64,000 nt of DNA from JADGQM01 sp964441945 (GCA_964441945.1 CAYTWB010000013.1:1-64000); one strand, 5' to 3'. Counted from the first letter of the stretch, positions 44,601 through 53,388 are shown. Notes: generated from the sequence alone by a model not told the origin. A program made the numbers and translations.

Positions 44601-47600
44601 ACCGCACCTGCGGCTTTTGGAATCGACACCCCGGGCCCCAATGCTGTTGAATTAAGCGGGACTTCCCTGCGCGGCGCCGTCACCCCGGCGAAAGCCGGGG
44701 TCCAGAAGATATTGAAATCACTGGATTCCGGCTTTCGCCGGAATGACGCACAGGGCTTCAACAGGGAGATCCTGTACCTTAATTCAACAACATTGACCCC
44801 GGACCCAGGCCCGACTCACCCCGCTCGGAGCGATATGCGTGACCCGGCACGGGCGGCGACGGGTCTCCCTCATCGGGAAATCATTGTAAGAGGGGCTCAT
44901 GAACACAATCTCCAGATCCGCGAAGTGCAATTCCCGCGGAACAAGATGGTTGTTTTGACGGGGCTGAGCGGTTCAGGCAAGTCCACACTGGCCTTCGATG
45001 TAGTCTTTGCCGAAGGGCAGCGGCGCTATCTGGAATGCCTTTCCGCCTATGTCCGCCAGTATTTCAAGGTCCTCGAGAAACCCAATGTCGATCAGGTCCT
45101 GGGGCTTCCGCCGACGGTGGCCATCGAGCAGCGCAGCAGCCGATTGAGCCGCAAGTCCACCGTGGGAACCATAACCGAGATCTATCACTTCCTCAGATTG
45201 TTCTATGCCAGGCTGGGAAAGCAGCATTGCCCGACCTGCGGTCGAGAATTGACGGCACTGAGTTTTGATCAGGTCCTTTCCATGGTGGAGCAGGATGTGA
45301 GGGAGGGAGGAGCCAAACTGCTGGCTCCCCTGGTGCGAGGCCGCAAGGGCATCTACCGGGACCTCTTTCAGCGCCTGAAAAAGCTGGGTTTTGACTCGGT
45401 CCTGGTCGACGGTCGATGGCTGTCTCTTGAACCGATTCCCGATCTCGATCGGCATCGCGAACATGACATCGAGGTGGTGGTCTCCCACTTCGACAGATCG
45501 GGGGTTGTCCGGGGCGACCTGCCGGACATGGTGCGACGGGCCCTTGCCCTGGGCGAGGGTTCGCTTCATGTGGAGGGAGAAGAGCGCAAAATCTACAGCG
45601 AAAAGCTCTATTGCGACCACTGCCGGCAAGGCCTGTCGCCTCTCGATCCCCGCCTCTTTTCGTTCAACAGCCGTCATGGGGCCTGTCCTGCCTGTGCGGG
45701 TCTTGGCACCGTGAAGCGCTTGAACGTTGAAGCGCTGGTCGGTCCTCCGGGAGTTTCTCTCAAAGATGGTCTGCTCCGATTTCTCCAGTCCACGCCCTGG
45801 CCGAAGGGGATCCAAACGGCGGTGAGGCGTCTTGAGCGCTACTGGCTCGAATCACTCAAAGTCAAACCGGAGGAGGCCTTTCATGAGTTGAGTCAGGATA
45901 TGCAGGAAGCCATGCTCCGGGGTAAAGCCGGAGAATCCATCGGCCTTATCCCGCTGCTGGAACAGATTCAGGACGGGGAATCCGGTGGTTTCGGAGATGC
46001 GTTCTATGACGATCATCCGTGTCCCGATTGCCTTGGGCAGCGTCTGAATCACCAGGCTCGATCCGTCTTTTTCAGGGGATTGAGCATTGCCGATCTTGCC
46101 CGGCTGACCCTCAGCGATTTTCAGAGGCAGTGGCGCGCGTTTCGCTTCGGACCTCGGGAGCAACCCATTGCCGGGCCCATTTCCAGGGAGATCAGCGCCC
46201 GGGCCTCGTTCCTGCGGAAGGTGGGCCTGGAGTACCTGGCCCTCGACCGCTCGGGTGATACCCTCTCCGGCGGTGAAACCCAGCGCATCCGACTGGCTGG
46301 CCAGCTGGGATCGAACCTCAGAGGAGTCTGCTACATCCTGGACGAACCCACCATCGGGCTGCACCCCGAAGACAACGAGCGCCTGCTCTCGAGCCTCAAG
46401 GAGCTCAAGCGCAAAGGCAACACCATTATTGTCATGGAGCACGACGCGGAGACGATGCGGCAGGCGGACACACTCATCGAGCTTGGACCCGGTGCCGGAA
46501 GCGATGGGGGGAACCTGGTTGCCGTAGGCCGATTCAAGACCCTTTGCAGGAACCCTGAAACGCTCATCGGGAAATGGTTTGGAGCGTCGTTCGACCAGGT
46601 CATGGAGGTCCCCCAGAGGAAACAGCCGGGTGAGTCCGGGTGGTTGGAGGTGATCGGCGCCCGGGCCAGGAACCTCAAAGCGATTGACGTCCGCATTCCC
46701 ATCGGTGCCCTGACGTGTGTTACGGGGGTTTCGGGGGCCGGGAAGAGCACCCTTGTTCACGAAGTCGTCTATCGCGCGCTCAATGAGCGACTTGGGAAGC
46801 ACTATGGGGCACAGCGGCCGGCTCTGGATGGAATGCGGGGATATGAAACCGTTCAGCGTGTCCTGGAAGTGGATCACAGCCCTATCGGCCGAACGCCCCG
46901 GTCCATTCCGGCGACCTATGTGGGGGTATGGGATGAGATCCGAAAACTGTTCGCTCTACTGCCCGAAGCAAGGGCGCGCGGTTTCACCGCAGGGCGGTTC
47001 TCCTTCAACGTCAAGGGAGGGCGGTGCGAGGAATGCAAGGGACAGGGCCTGGTTAAGGTCGGGATGAGCTTTCTGCCCGATGTTTCGGTGCCCTGCGAAT
47101 CATGCGGCGGTTCGCGTTTCAACCCGGAAACCCTTGCGGCCAGATACAGGGAGAAGACGATCTCCGACGTCCTCAGCATGACCATTGATGAGGCTGCGGG
47201 ACTTTTCGCGTCGTATCCAAAGATCGCAAGACCCTTGCGAGTGCTCCGTGATCTGGGCCTGGGCTACCTTACCCTCGGCCAGCCCAGTCCGACTCTCTCC
47301 GGCGGTGAAGCGCAGCGAATCAAACTCGCAAGCGAACTCGGTACCAACCGCAGCGCCACCCTCTATGTCCTGGATGAACCGACTACCGGACTCCATCGAG
47401 CCGATGTCAAGCGCCTGATCGATGTGTTGCGGGCGTTGACCGAAAAGGGCAATACGGTGCTCGTCATCGAACACAACCTGGATCTCATCTGGGCCTGTGA
47501 CTATGTTATCGATCTTGGCCCGGGCAGTGGGAAAAAAGGAGGACGGGTCGTTGCCGAGGGAACTCCCGAGGACCTGCTGCAGAAGAATAATTCGGCAACA

Positions 47601-47648
47601 GCCATGGCCCTTATGAAGCATCGGAGGAATGAAACAAGGGTTTCATAG
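41691..47648 (+). CDS. uvrA: double-length UvrA: two UvrA proteins fused in tandem
   Basis: 1985 residues. Each half is a full UvrA with two ABC modules. First half (about 1-975): Walker A SGISGSGKSS and VSGVSGSGKST, signatures LSGGEVQRV and LSGGEAQRLKL, zinc-finger region CELCRGEGF. Second half (about 1060-1985): LTGLSGSGKST and VTGVSGAGKST, LSGGETQRIRL and LSGGEAQRIKL, CEECKGQGL. UvrA recognises bulky DNA lesions as a dimer, so this chain could form its own pseudo-dimer. The halves differ enough to be old paralogues. The linker (985-1033) is encoded by a palindromic element. The gene overlaps the convergent histidine kinase by 6 bases. No uvrB is nearby. Confidence 0.92.
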   Translation: MAQKEAKDVLLSGENRLADREVIRLRGVRQHNLKDLDLDIPLFRLIAISGISGSGKSSLALHTLYAEGQRRYVETFSPYARQFLERMDPPDADLIDGIPPSIAIESGTAVRSSRSTVGTITEINDHLKLLYARLAVPHCPKCRQPVYQENPESVFRKLGDLSPGSRLLITFPFPAEPAAIASERHPHSAGSSSKFGQEWKQYLMANGFLRVYSNGRTFELEDLTHEDLECLHGKEILVVVDRISWGKASAERVRDSLSTAFKMGSGRLAVVVLPDSQRWFSADRSCANCRTGEAIPPPTSNLFSFNSPLGACPQCRGFGRTIGVDPDLVIPDPRLSLRDGAIKPWGIDRAEYFDLMDFCRRQGIPVHVPFEQLNEDAKRKIIEGSDGFYGVNGFFEWLESKTYRMHVRVFLSRYRAYTPCKACGGTRYQPMSLLYRLRGITIGELNAFSIAKCLAFFDDPWPELERDPAAALLAGEIRNRLEFLHKVGLEYLTLDRQSRTLSGGEVQRVHLTRALGSALVNVLYVLDEPSVGLHPRDQKRLMTQLRRLVDLGNTVAMVEHDPDMIRFCDDVIDMGPGGGERGGEVVYQGSPEGLAECERSLTGAYLRESRSRTNAQQRRRPDWGRVFTLRGARENNLKHITMQLPLGLLVGVSGVSGSGKSTLIKKTLYANWLRHQGKATDAPGLCDGLEGAERVADIVLVDQQPIGRSPRANLLTYTRALDPLRILLAGTPEAIARGYSSGYFSFNQPGGRCELCRGEGFERIEMQFLADVYIRCSQCEGRRYKDEILDIRVRGLSIADMLECTAQELMQRLSDYKPLMDALKPIVAIGLDYLRLGQPLSTLSGGEAQRLKLLRYLNSGEGRQGRGAAQNHAHTVFLLDEPTTGLHPFDLQRLVRVLQHLVDLGNTVVVVEHNLDLLKVCDWIIDLGPEGGDGGGAIVVEGAPEVVAGHAKSHTGRYLKERLDGAFHSETAPAAFGIDTPGPNAVELSGTSLRGAVTPAKAGVQKILKSLDSGFRRNDAQGFNREILYLNSTTLTPDPGPTHPARSDMRDPARAATGLPHREIIVRGAHEHNLQIREVQFPRNKMVVLTGLSGSGKSTLAFDVVFAEGQRRYLECLSAYVRQYFKVLEKPNVDQVLGLPPTVAIEQRSSRLSRKSTVGTITEIYHFLRLFYARLGKQHCPTCGRELTALSFDQVLSMVEQDVREGGAKLLAPLVRGRKGIYRDLFQRLKKLGFDSVLVDGRWLSLEPIPDLDRHREHDIEVVVSHFDRSGVVRGDLPDMVRRALALGEGSLHVEGEERKIYSEKLYCDHCRQGLSPLDPRLFSFNSRHGACPACAGLGTVKRLNVEALVGPPGVSLKDGLLRFLQSTPWPKGIQTAVRRLERYWLESLKVKPEEAFHELSQDMQEAMLRGKAGESIGLIPLLEQIQDGESGGFGDAFYDDHPCPDCLGQRLNHQARSVFFRGLSIADLARLTLSDFQRQWRAFRFGPREQPIAGPISREISARASFLRKVGLEYLALDRSGDTLSGGETQRIRLAGQLGSNLRGVCYILDEPTIGLHPEDNERLLSSLKELKRKGNTIIVMEHDAETMRQADTLIELGPGAGSDGGNLVAVGRFKTLCRNPETLIGKWFGASFDQVMEVPQRKQPGESGWLEVIGARARNLKAIDVRIPIGALTCVTGVSGAGKSTLVHEVVYRALNERLGKHYGAQRPALDGMRGYETVQRVLEVDHSPIGRTPRSIPATYVGVWDEIRKLFALLPEARARGFTAGRFSFNVKGGRCEECKGQGLVKVGMSFLPDVSVPCESCGGSRFNPETLAARYREKTISDVLSMTIDEAAGLFASYPKIARPLRVLRDLGLGYLTLGQPSPTLSGGEAQRIKLASELGTNRSATLYVLDEPTTGLHRADVKRLIDVLRALTEKGNTVLVIEHNLDLIWACDYVIDLGPGSGKKGGRVVAEGTPEDLLQKNNSATAMALMKHRRNETRVS
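44645..44789. repeat. 145-bp palindromic element in frame within uvrA
   Basis: The ends TGTTGAATTAAG and CTTAATTCAACA are perfect 12-bp inverted repeats, with secondary arms and the same GTCACCCCGGCGAAAGCCGG core and inverse as the repeats at 20767 and 28772. It translates as AVTPAKAGVQ...LDSGFRRNDA, so it adds about 48 residues to the linker between the two UvrA halves without stopping translation. Confidence 0.9.
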
Positions 47649-49571
47649 GTGTTTCGATATGGAGATGAAGAAGGATGTCCCTCCCGCCGGGTTGGGTTCC
47701 ACCCATGCCTTTCCTCGATGGTGACCGGCAATCTCCTTGACGATCGCCAATCCCAGGCCGGCCCCCTCAATGTCTCGGGATGTCTCCTGGCGTTGAAAAA
47801 AATCGAAGATCCTCCTGGGGTCCTTCATCTTCAAACCAATCCCGTTGTCCGATACGGAAAGGATGTGAAAGCAATCGCTGTCCTGGTATCCGATCCTGAT
47901 CTCGCTCAGGGGATCACCCCCGTATTTTAGAGCATTGTCGACCAGATTCCGGAGGACCCTCAGGAGAGAGATTCGGTCTGCACAAATCTCCGGGGTCCCC
48001 TGGGGCTCCAGCCATTTGATCCGGCGGACATTGATCTGAGCGGAGAATTCATCCTTGACCATCTGCAGGATTTCTCCAAGGTTCACTCTCTCAATCTTTA
48101 CAGGGGCTTCCCTGGTGGCAATGAAAACATTGATCCTTTCTGCGAGCAGGGCGATCTGTTCGGCAGCTTTCACGATCTGATCGCAATAGTTTCGGCCCTT
48201 GTCGTCGAGGATCGCCTGAAGATGCTTGCGAAGCAGTTGAGTGAGCCCATAGACTCCGATGGACGGGCTTTTCAGGTCGTGAGAAACCGAGTAGGCAAAA
48301 AGCTTGATCTCCTCCGCGCGCTCTGTGAGCGCATCTTCCATTTGCTTTCGCTCAGTGATGTCCCGACCCACGGCCTGGTATTCGATCGGGCGATTGTCCG
48401 CGTCGAGAATCAAACGATTCGTCCACTGCTGCCAGCGAATTTCCCCGTTGGCGGCGATGACCCGGTGTTCGATGGTGCCGACAGGATTGAGGGGGCCCAG
48501 GGAATCGAAATGCTCTCTTGTCCTTTCTCGATCCTCCTCCGGGATGAGAGGCATGAAGGATCGGCCGATCAATTCATGGTTCTGCTTCCCAAAATACCGG
48601 CAGTACGCTTCGTTCACATAGGTGATGGTGCCGTTCGGCAGAGAACGGCAGATGAGGTCCGTTTGGTCCTCCACAATGGCCCGATACCGTTGCGCTGCTT
48701 CACGCAGGGCCTGTTCCGCCTGTTTTTGACCAGAGATGTCACGAACGATGGCCTGGTACTCGGGAGTCGATGTGTCCTTCGAACAGCGCGGTGTGACGGT
48801 GAGAAGGCAGGGGATCAGCCTCCCGTCCCGTTTTCGGAGTACAACCTCAAAATTCCGAACCGATCCTTTGCGTCTGAGCTCCCGCAGCATTCTGACTCGA
48901 TCTCTGGGCTGCAGGTATAGATCGTTGACGCTGACATGAGTCAGCAGTTCTTCACGGGAGAATCCAAAGAGCTCCGCTGCGGATTGATTGACGTCCGTGA
49001 AACGCCCGTCTTCGGTGGTGAGGCAAATCGCATCCCCACATTCTTCAAAAAGGGTTCGAAACTTCCCTTCGCTTTCGTGCAGCGCCTCTTTGGCCTGTTT
49101 GAAACCGGCGATATCTCGGGTGGTGCAGACAACGCAACGTTCGCCTCCAAGTTCAATGACCCGGGCGGAAATGCCTGCAGAGATCATCTTCTCACCCCTG
49201 GCGTGAAACTGTGCTTCGAGGTGGGTGCATTGCCCCGTCTCCTGTAGTGCCCTGAAGGATCGTTCCCAGTCTGACGGATTGATCCAGTTTCCGAGGTCAT
49301 CGACCGGCTTGCCGATCACCTCCTCCCTGGCATAACCTGTAGCGGAGAGAAAGCCCTCATTGCAGTCGAGAATGAATCCATCGCAAAGGCGGGCAATGAG
49401 CAGGAGTTCATGGCTGTCGTGGACAATCCGCATCAGCGCTTCCGCGTTCTTCTGAAGCTGCTCGATCACCGCCTGGTGCTCAATTTCCACTTTCCGGAGC
49501 CTGGCCACTTCCTTGCGCAGCTCTTCGTATTCCCCGCCGGGCTGTTGTTCGCTCTTGATTTGGTCGCTCAT
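47643..49571 (-). CDS. multi-PAS sensor histidine kinase
   Basis: 642 residues, with no transmembrane helix, so a cytoplasmic sensor. A short coiled coil (10-45) is followed by three PAS/PAC domains (about 45-160, 170-285, 295-415; LSATGYAREEVIG, ELFGFSREELL, CRYFGKQNHELIG). The phosphoacceptor H-box is AYSVSHDLKSP, then the ATPase boxes LRNLVDNALKYGG, VSDNGIGL and GAGLGLAIVKEI. The start at 49571 is the first ATG of the coiled-coil part. There is no response regulator beside it, and the signal is unknown. Confidence 0.88.
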   Translation of the reverse strand: MSDQIKSEQQPGGEYEELRKEVARLRKVEIEHQAVIEQLQKNAEALMRIVHDSHELLLIARLCDGFILDCNEGFLSATGYAREEVIGKPVDDLGNWINPSDWERSFRALQETGQCTHLEAQFHARGEKMISAGISARVIELGGERCVVCTTRDIAGFKQAKEALHESEGKFRTLFEECGDAICLTTEDGRFTDVNQSAAELFGFSREELLTHVSVNDLYLQPRDRVRMLRELRRKGSVRNFEVVLRKRDGRLIPCLLTVTPRCSKDTSTPEYQAIVRDISGQKQAEQALREAAQRYRAIVEDQTDLICRSLPNGTITYVNEAYCRYFGKQNHELIGRSFMPLIPEEDRERTREHFDSLGPLNPVGTIEHRVIAANGEIRWQQWTNRLILDADNRPIEYQAVGRDITERKQMEDALTERAEEIKLFAYSVSHDLKSPSIGVYGLTQLLRKHLQAILDDKGRNYCDQIVKAAEQIALLAERINVFIATREAPVKIERVNLGEILQMVKDEFSAQINVRRIKWLEPQGTPEICADRISLLRVLRNLVDNALKYGGDPLSEIRIGYQDSDCFHILSVSDNGIGLKMKDPRRIFDFFQRQETSRDIEGAGLGLAIVKEIAGHHRGKAWVEPNPAGGTSFFISISKHL

Positions 49572-49739
49572 CTCTCCGATTCCCAAGCCGAAATCACTCA
49601 ATGGATGAAAAGGATGAAGACGGTCTACAACCAACGGGCACGAATGTGATACGACTCATGACAGCATGAGTGGAAGACGGAAGCCCCCACGAAAAGAGAC
49701 ATCAGGGAGGCCGGGGAATCGCCCCGGACTGAGAAAAAT

Positions 49740-50009
49740 CCTTGGCCGTGCACCCTCTGTCGAACCGGCTGAGTACAGACCGCCCGTCTTCCACCACCTG
49801 ACTAGAGTGAACCACGACACAGCCGGTGATACTTACCGCTGCTTCCTTCCGGATCTGACGGGGTTCGTATTCGTCTGTTGCGCAGTGTCCAGTCGGCAAT
49901 GGAGTTAGAACCGATCTGCTCAACACAAGCCCTTCAGAGGGGATTCAACCCCGCTAAGCGGATTTCGGGCTACAGGGCACCGCTAGCTCCCCGCCTAGCA
50001 CGACCAAGG
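49740..50009 (-). ncRNA. ffs: large (Alu-containing) signal recognition particle RNA
   Basis: A 270-nt RNA. The conserved Ffh-binding hairpin GTCAGATCCGGAAGGAAGCA is in the middle. The 5' part has the Alu-domain sequence GTGCTAGGCGGGGAGCTAGC, GGTGCCCTGT and GGGTTGAATCCC seen in Bacillus-type scRNA. The ends CCTTGGTCGTGC and GCACGGCCAAGG pair over 12 bp, and ATTTTT follows as the terminator. The 3' part has CGACAGAGGGTGCACGG, also as in Bacillus. This is therefore the long form, not the 4.5S RNA of most proteobacteria. A further CCGGGG/CCCCGG hairpin lies at 49711-49727. Confidence 0.93.
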
Positions 50010-50151
50010 CTTATCGGATAACCATTCGATCCATCCATCCACTTAACAGTTTTCTCGAAAAATGCAAGTGGATTAATCGGCTGTCCCGCGCCGATGCCGA
50101 GCAAGCGGCCTAAGGATTCGAAGCAGGACGCCGTTTTCCTGTGATCTGTTT

Positions 50152-50412
50152 CTACTTGTCCAGGAACCCTTCCAGCTTCTTGAAGCTTTCGTCCACCGAG
50201 AGCTTAAAGGCTTCACGAGCCTTCTTGTAGGACCTGGCGTATTCTTCAGCGGCCTTCTTGCCCTCATCAGGAAACCATGGGGCCTTTTTCAGAAAAACAT
50301 CCATGGCTTTTTCCATCTGATCCTGAAGCAATACCAGGCTGTTAAAAGTACTTTCAAAAAGGATTCTGTTATGCTGAATCATCTGTCTAGCCAGTTCCTT
50401 CTGGTCCATCAT
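50152..50412 (-). CDS. small phasin-like protein
   Basis: 86 residues, nearly all amphipathic helix (MIQHNRILFESTFNSLVLLQ, then AEEYARSYKKAREAFKLSVD), with no Cys and many Lys, Glu and Phe. The composition and size suit phasins, which coat polyhydroxyalkanoate granules. It is next to PHA synthase genes on the same strand, which supports the call. AGGAGG lies six bases before the ATG at 50412. Sequence similarity itself is weak. Confidence 0.6.
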   Translation of the reverse strand: MMDQKELARQMIQHNRILFESTFNSLVLLQDQMEKAMDVFLKKAPWFPDEGKKAAEEYARSYKKAREAFKLSVDESFKKLEGFLDK

Positions 50413-50793
50413 CACCAACCTCCTGCGTTTGTGTCAAAAATGACGGATTGAGTTGCCCGAGGTCCTTCAGGGGCGACTGTACACTAATGCCTCAAAATCG
50501 AATGTCAAGAGACCATTGGTGCATTGCAGCATAGACCATAGCGACTATAAGAAATGACTTACTCTGGTTTTATACTGTAATATTAGGCAATTGATATGAA
50601 AAGAACTGAGCGAACGAAATACTCTGCCCTGTGATATGCTGCTTTGCATCATGGCCGGCTCTTCCACCGGCTCATCCATCTTCCCGAGTGCTCACTCTTC
50701 CGGCCCTTGACCCCTTTCCGGACCCTTCGCGGTGTTCGAAAAGGGGTCAAGGAAGAAGCCTCCCATTCCGGGGCCGGCCCGGCAGAAGAAAGC
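50413..50793. other. gap upstream of the phasin-like gene
   Basis: About 380 bases. The right part holds the hairpin at 50705-50752. The left part is AT-rich (TTTTATACTGTAATATT near 50568-50584) and may carry the phasin promoter, but no clear pair is visible. Confidence 0.4.
50705..50752 (-). terminator. 13-bp inverted repeat after phaJ
   Basis: CCTTGACCCCTTT and AAAGGGGTCAAGG are exact inverses around a 22-base loop, about 40 bases past the phaJ-like stop. No T-run, so termination is uncertain. Confidence 0.5.
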
Positions 50794-51225
50794 TCAGATC
50801 TTTGCTCCGGCCTTCGGGGGGCTGACCAGGGCTTCTCCATCGAGGACCACGGTGCCTTCCTGGTTGATGCAGGTCGTTTTGAGCCTGACGCGGTTCTTTT
50901 CCAGGATGATTTCCATGACCTCGGCGCGTGCCGTAACGGTGTCCCCGATGCGAACCGGCGCCTTGAAGTTCAATTCCTGCCTCAGATAGATGGTGCCCGG
51001 CCCCGGGAGCTGCATCCCCAGGACCGCGGAAATGAAACCGGCTGAGAGCATGCCGTGGGCGATCCTTGTCTTGAAGAAGGTCTTCTGGGCGTAGCTCTCG
51101 TTGATATGGGCGGGATTGAGGTCGCCGCTCACCCCGGCGTACAGGTAGACATCGGTTTCCGATATGGTCTTGGAAAACTCCGCGGTGTCACCCACTTTGA
51201 GTTCCGCAATGCTTTTGCCTTGCAT
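50794..51225 (-). CDS. phaJ: MaoC-like (R)-specific enoyl-CoA hydratase, PhaJ type
   Basis: 143 residues, hot-dog fold. The hydratase-2 motif is YAGVSGDLNPAHINESYA, carrying the catalytic Asp and His, followed by IAHGMLSAGFISAVLG. Members convert trans-2-enoyl-CoA to (R)-3-hydroxyacyl-CoA, the PHA synthase substrate. It lies 60 bases downstream of phaC, which supports the PHA role. Other MaoC members act in fatty-acid or propionate routes, so the chain length is unknown. Confidence 0.85.
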   Translation of the reverse strand: MQGKSIAELKVGDTAEFSKTISETDVYLYAGVSGDLNPAHINESYAQKTFFKTRIAHGMLSAGFISAVLGMQLPGPGTIYLRQELNFKAPVRIGDTVTARAEVMEIILEKNRVRLKTTCINQEGTVVLDGEALVSPPKAGAKI

Positions 51226-51285
51226 CAGAGATCCTCCTGTTGGTTGTTCATGACTCCAGCTGGCATAGGCTCATTCCCCAAAGGT

Positions 51286-52464
51286 TCACTTCTTTTTTCT
51301 CCTGTCGGAAGAAGGTTTTCTCCTTGGTTTTTCGCCGGGCTTCGTCTCATCGCCGCCGGGTGAGGAAGGCGTGGCCGCCCCGCTGTCTTCTCCGTCTCGA
51401 TCCAGCAGCCAGCGGGCGATTTTGGGAGCCAGTTCCTTCTGGCTTTTGCCGCTCACGTAGATGCCGATATGACCGGTGTCGAGGCAAAGGTCTTCGGTGT
51501 CCCTGCTGCCCACTCTGCTTGTCAGAAGCTCGCAGGCCGCCGGGGGAACCAGGTTGTCGAAGCGGCCATAGATGTTCAGGAGCGGCATGGTGATGTTCTT
51601 GAGGTCAATCCGTTTGCCTGCCAGTTCCATCTTGCTCTGGATGAGCAGATTGTCTCGAAAGCAATGCTGGATGAATTCCCGATAGGTTTCCCCGGGAACG
51701 TCCGGGCTGTCGAAGATCCACTTTTCCATGCGGACGAAATTCTCGACAAACACCTTGTCGTGGACATTTTCAAAGTAGCCCACGTATTTATCGATCATCA
51801 ACCGGGCGGGATTGACCAGCAGGAACCCGATGTTCAAAAGATCGCCGGGCATGTTGCCGTAGGCGTTCACGACCAGGTCCGGATCGATGGCCTTTGCCCA
51901 GATATTCAGAAGGCCGTCCTCGTGGTCAAAATTGCTGGGGGTGACCGTAGTGATCAGGTTTTTGATCTTTTCCGGGTGCAGCGCGGAATACATGATGCAA
52001 AAGCTCCCCCCCATGCAGATTCCCATCAGGTTGATCTTCTGCAATCCGTGCCGCTCGCGGATGAAATCAACAATGTTATTCAGGTAGCCGTTGACGTGGT
52101 CGTCAATCCCCTGATAGCGGTCCTTGCGGGTGGGATAGCCCCAATCGATCATGTAGAGATCGACTCCTTCCTTCAGCACGTTCTCGACGACACTCCTTCC
52201 CGGCTGCAGATCGAGCATGGTCTCCCGGTTGATGAGGGCATAAACCATGAGCAGAGGGGTTTTGAGTCGAGCCTCGGCCATTGGAAAGTAGTGTTTGAGT
52301 TTCACCCGGTCTTCTTCATAGACGATCTCATGCGGTGTGGTGGCAATATCCGTGTTCAAGGGGCCCAGCAGCACTTCCCTGGACTTGAGGATGTGCTCTT
52401 GGGCTTTCCCCAATTCCTCCGCCACTTTTCCCAATGGGTCTGTCGGGGTTCCAGATGCATTCAT
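51286..52464 (-). CDS. phaC: poly(3-hydroxyalkanoate) synthase class III, PhaC subunit
   Basis: 392 residues; class III PhaC is about 355-395. The alpha/beta-hydrolase lipase-like box is LMGICMGGSF with the catalytic Cys; the Asp is in YGRFDNLVPP and the His in TGHIGIYVSG. It needs PhaE to polymerise short-chain hydroxyacyl-CoA. The C-terminal 35 residues are Lys/Pro-rich and beyond the core. It starts 12 bases after phaE. Confidence 0.93.
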   Translation of the reverse strand: MNASGTPTDPLGKVAEELGKAQEHILKSREVLLGPLNTDIATTPHEIVYEEDRVKLKHYFPMAEARLKTPLLMVYALINRETMLDLQPGRSVVENVLKEGVDLYMIDWGYPTRKDRYQGIDDHVNGYLNNIVDFIRERHGLQKINLMGICMGGSFCIMYSALHPEKIKNLITTVTPSNFDHEDGLLNIWAKAIDPDLVVNAYGNMPGDLLNIGFLLVNPARLMIDKYVGYFENVHDKVFVENFVRMEKWIFDSPDVPGETYREFIQHCFRDNLLIQSKMELAGKRIDLKNITMPLLNIYGRFDNLVPPAACELLTSRVGSRDTEDLCLDTGHIGIYVSGKSQKELAPKIARWLLDRDGEDSGAATPSSPGGDETKPGEKPRRKPSSDRRKKK

Positions 52465-52476
52465 ACGAGACCTCCG

Positions 52477-53388
52477 TTATCTCATCGACTCCAACTGCTT
52501 GACTTTCTGGGCCAGACTGTTCACGGTTTTCTTCAAGGCGTGCAATTCCCTGTATAGCTCATCCATCTCCTTATTCGTCGGGATCGGGAGGAACTGCAGG
52601 AGGTCCACCAGCACATTATCCCTGGCTATTCTATACTCCTCCACGGCGGTAAGGGCCCGACCCATCGAGGCGATGTATTCCGGAGACTTGAGGAGAGTCG
52701 AGTATCCTTCTTCCAGGACCTTGATCCACATATTGTAGTAGTCTTTGAAATTGCTGGAAAGCTTTCCCGCTCGGGCCTGTTCCTCGATCTTTTCCCGCAT
52801 CGCTTTAAGGGATTCTGCCACTGGGCTGCCGAGGTGAACGAGGTATTCGCCCACGGCGGTCTGCAATTGAAGGTATTTGTCCAGGGCCGTATTCGCTCGT
52901 TCCTGGTAGAGGCGGGTCAGGCCGATCTGAGGCGCCTGGAGGAAGGGCTGCACCTCCTTCTCGTAGAAGGCTGACCACTGTTTGAACATGGCCGCTTCGA
53001 GACCCTCGGGGCTTTCGGCTTTAGGGACCTCTTGAGGCTTTGGGCAGTGCTTCATCCATGTTTGATAGAGTTGGGAATAGCCGTCCCAGGTAGTGCGAAG
53101 CATCTTCATCGCAGTTTCGGGCGATGCGGCAGCCCCCTTCATGATCGCTTCCATGGTCTGGGCGAAATTCATCGCCGAAGAAGAGGTCTGCCAGACATTG
53201 AGGAGCACCTGCCAGGCTTCCTGCATCTTACCGAGGTCGCCTTCGGGGAAGGTCGGCCTGCTTCGGGCGGCTTCGGTTGCACCCGGGGTCCAAACTTTGG
53301 CTGCCGACAGCCAATAGTCGCCGGCGGATTTCATCCATTCGGCGAATAGAGCACCCGGGTCTCCTGCCTGTTTGTCATCCTGAGCCAT
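52477..53388 (-). CDS. phaE: class III PHA synthase, PhaE subunit
   Basis: 303 residues, mostly helix and with the PhaE pattern: SAGDYWLSAAKVW, the conserved TWDGYSQLYQTWM and LVDLLQFLPIPTNKEMDELY near the C terminus, then a short coiled coil. It has no catalytic motif and works with PhaC as the class III synthase. AGGTGA-type site upstream. Confidence 0.88.
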   Translation of the reverse strand: MAQDDKQAGDPGALFAEWMKSAGDYWLSAAKVWTPGATEAARSRPTFPEGDLGKMQEAWQVLLNVWQTSSSAMNFAQTMEAIMKGAAASPETAMKMLRTTWDGYSQLYQTWMKHCPKPQEVPKAESPEGLEAAMFKQWSAFYEKEVQPFLQAPQIGLTRLYQERANTALDKYLQLQTAVGEYLVHLGSPVAESLKAMREKIEEQARAGKLSSNFKDYYNMWIKVLEEGYSTLLKSPEYIASMGRALTAVEEYRIARDNVLVDLLQFLPIPTNKEMDELYRELHALKKTVNSLAQKVKQLESMR

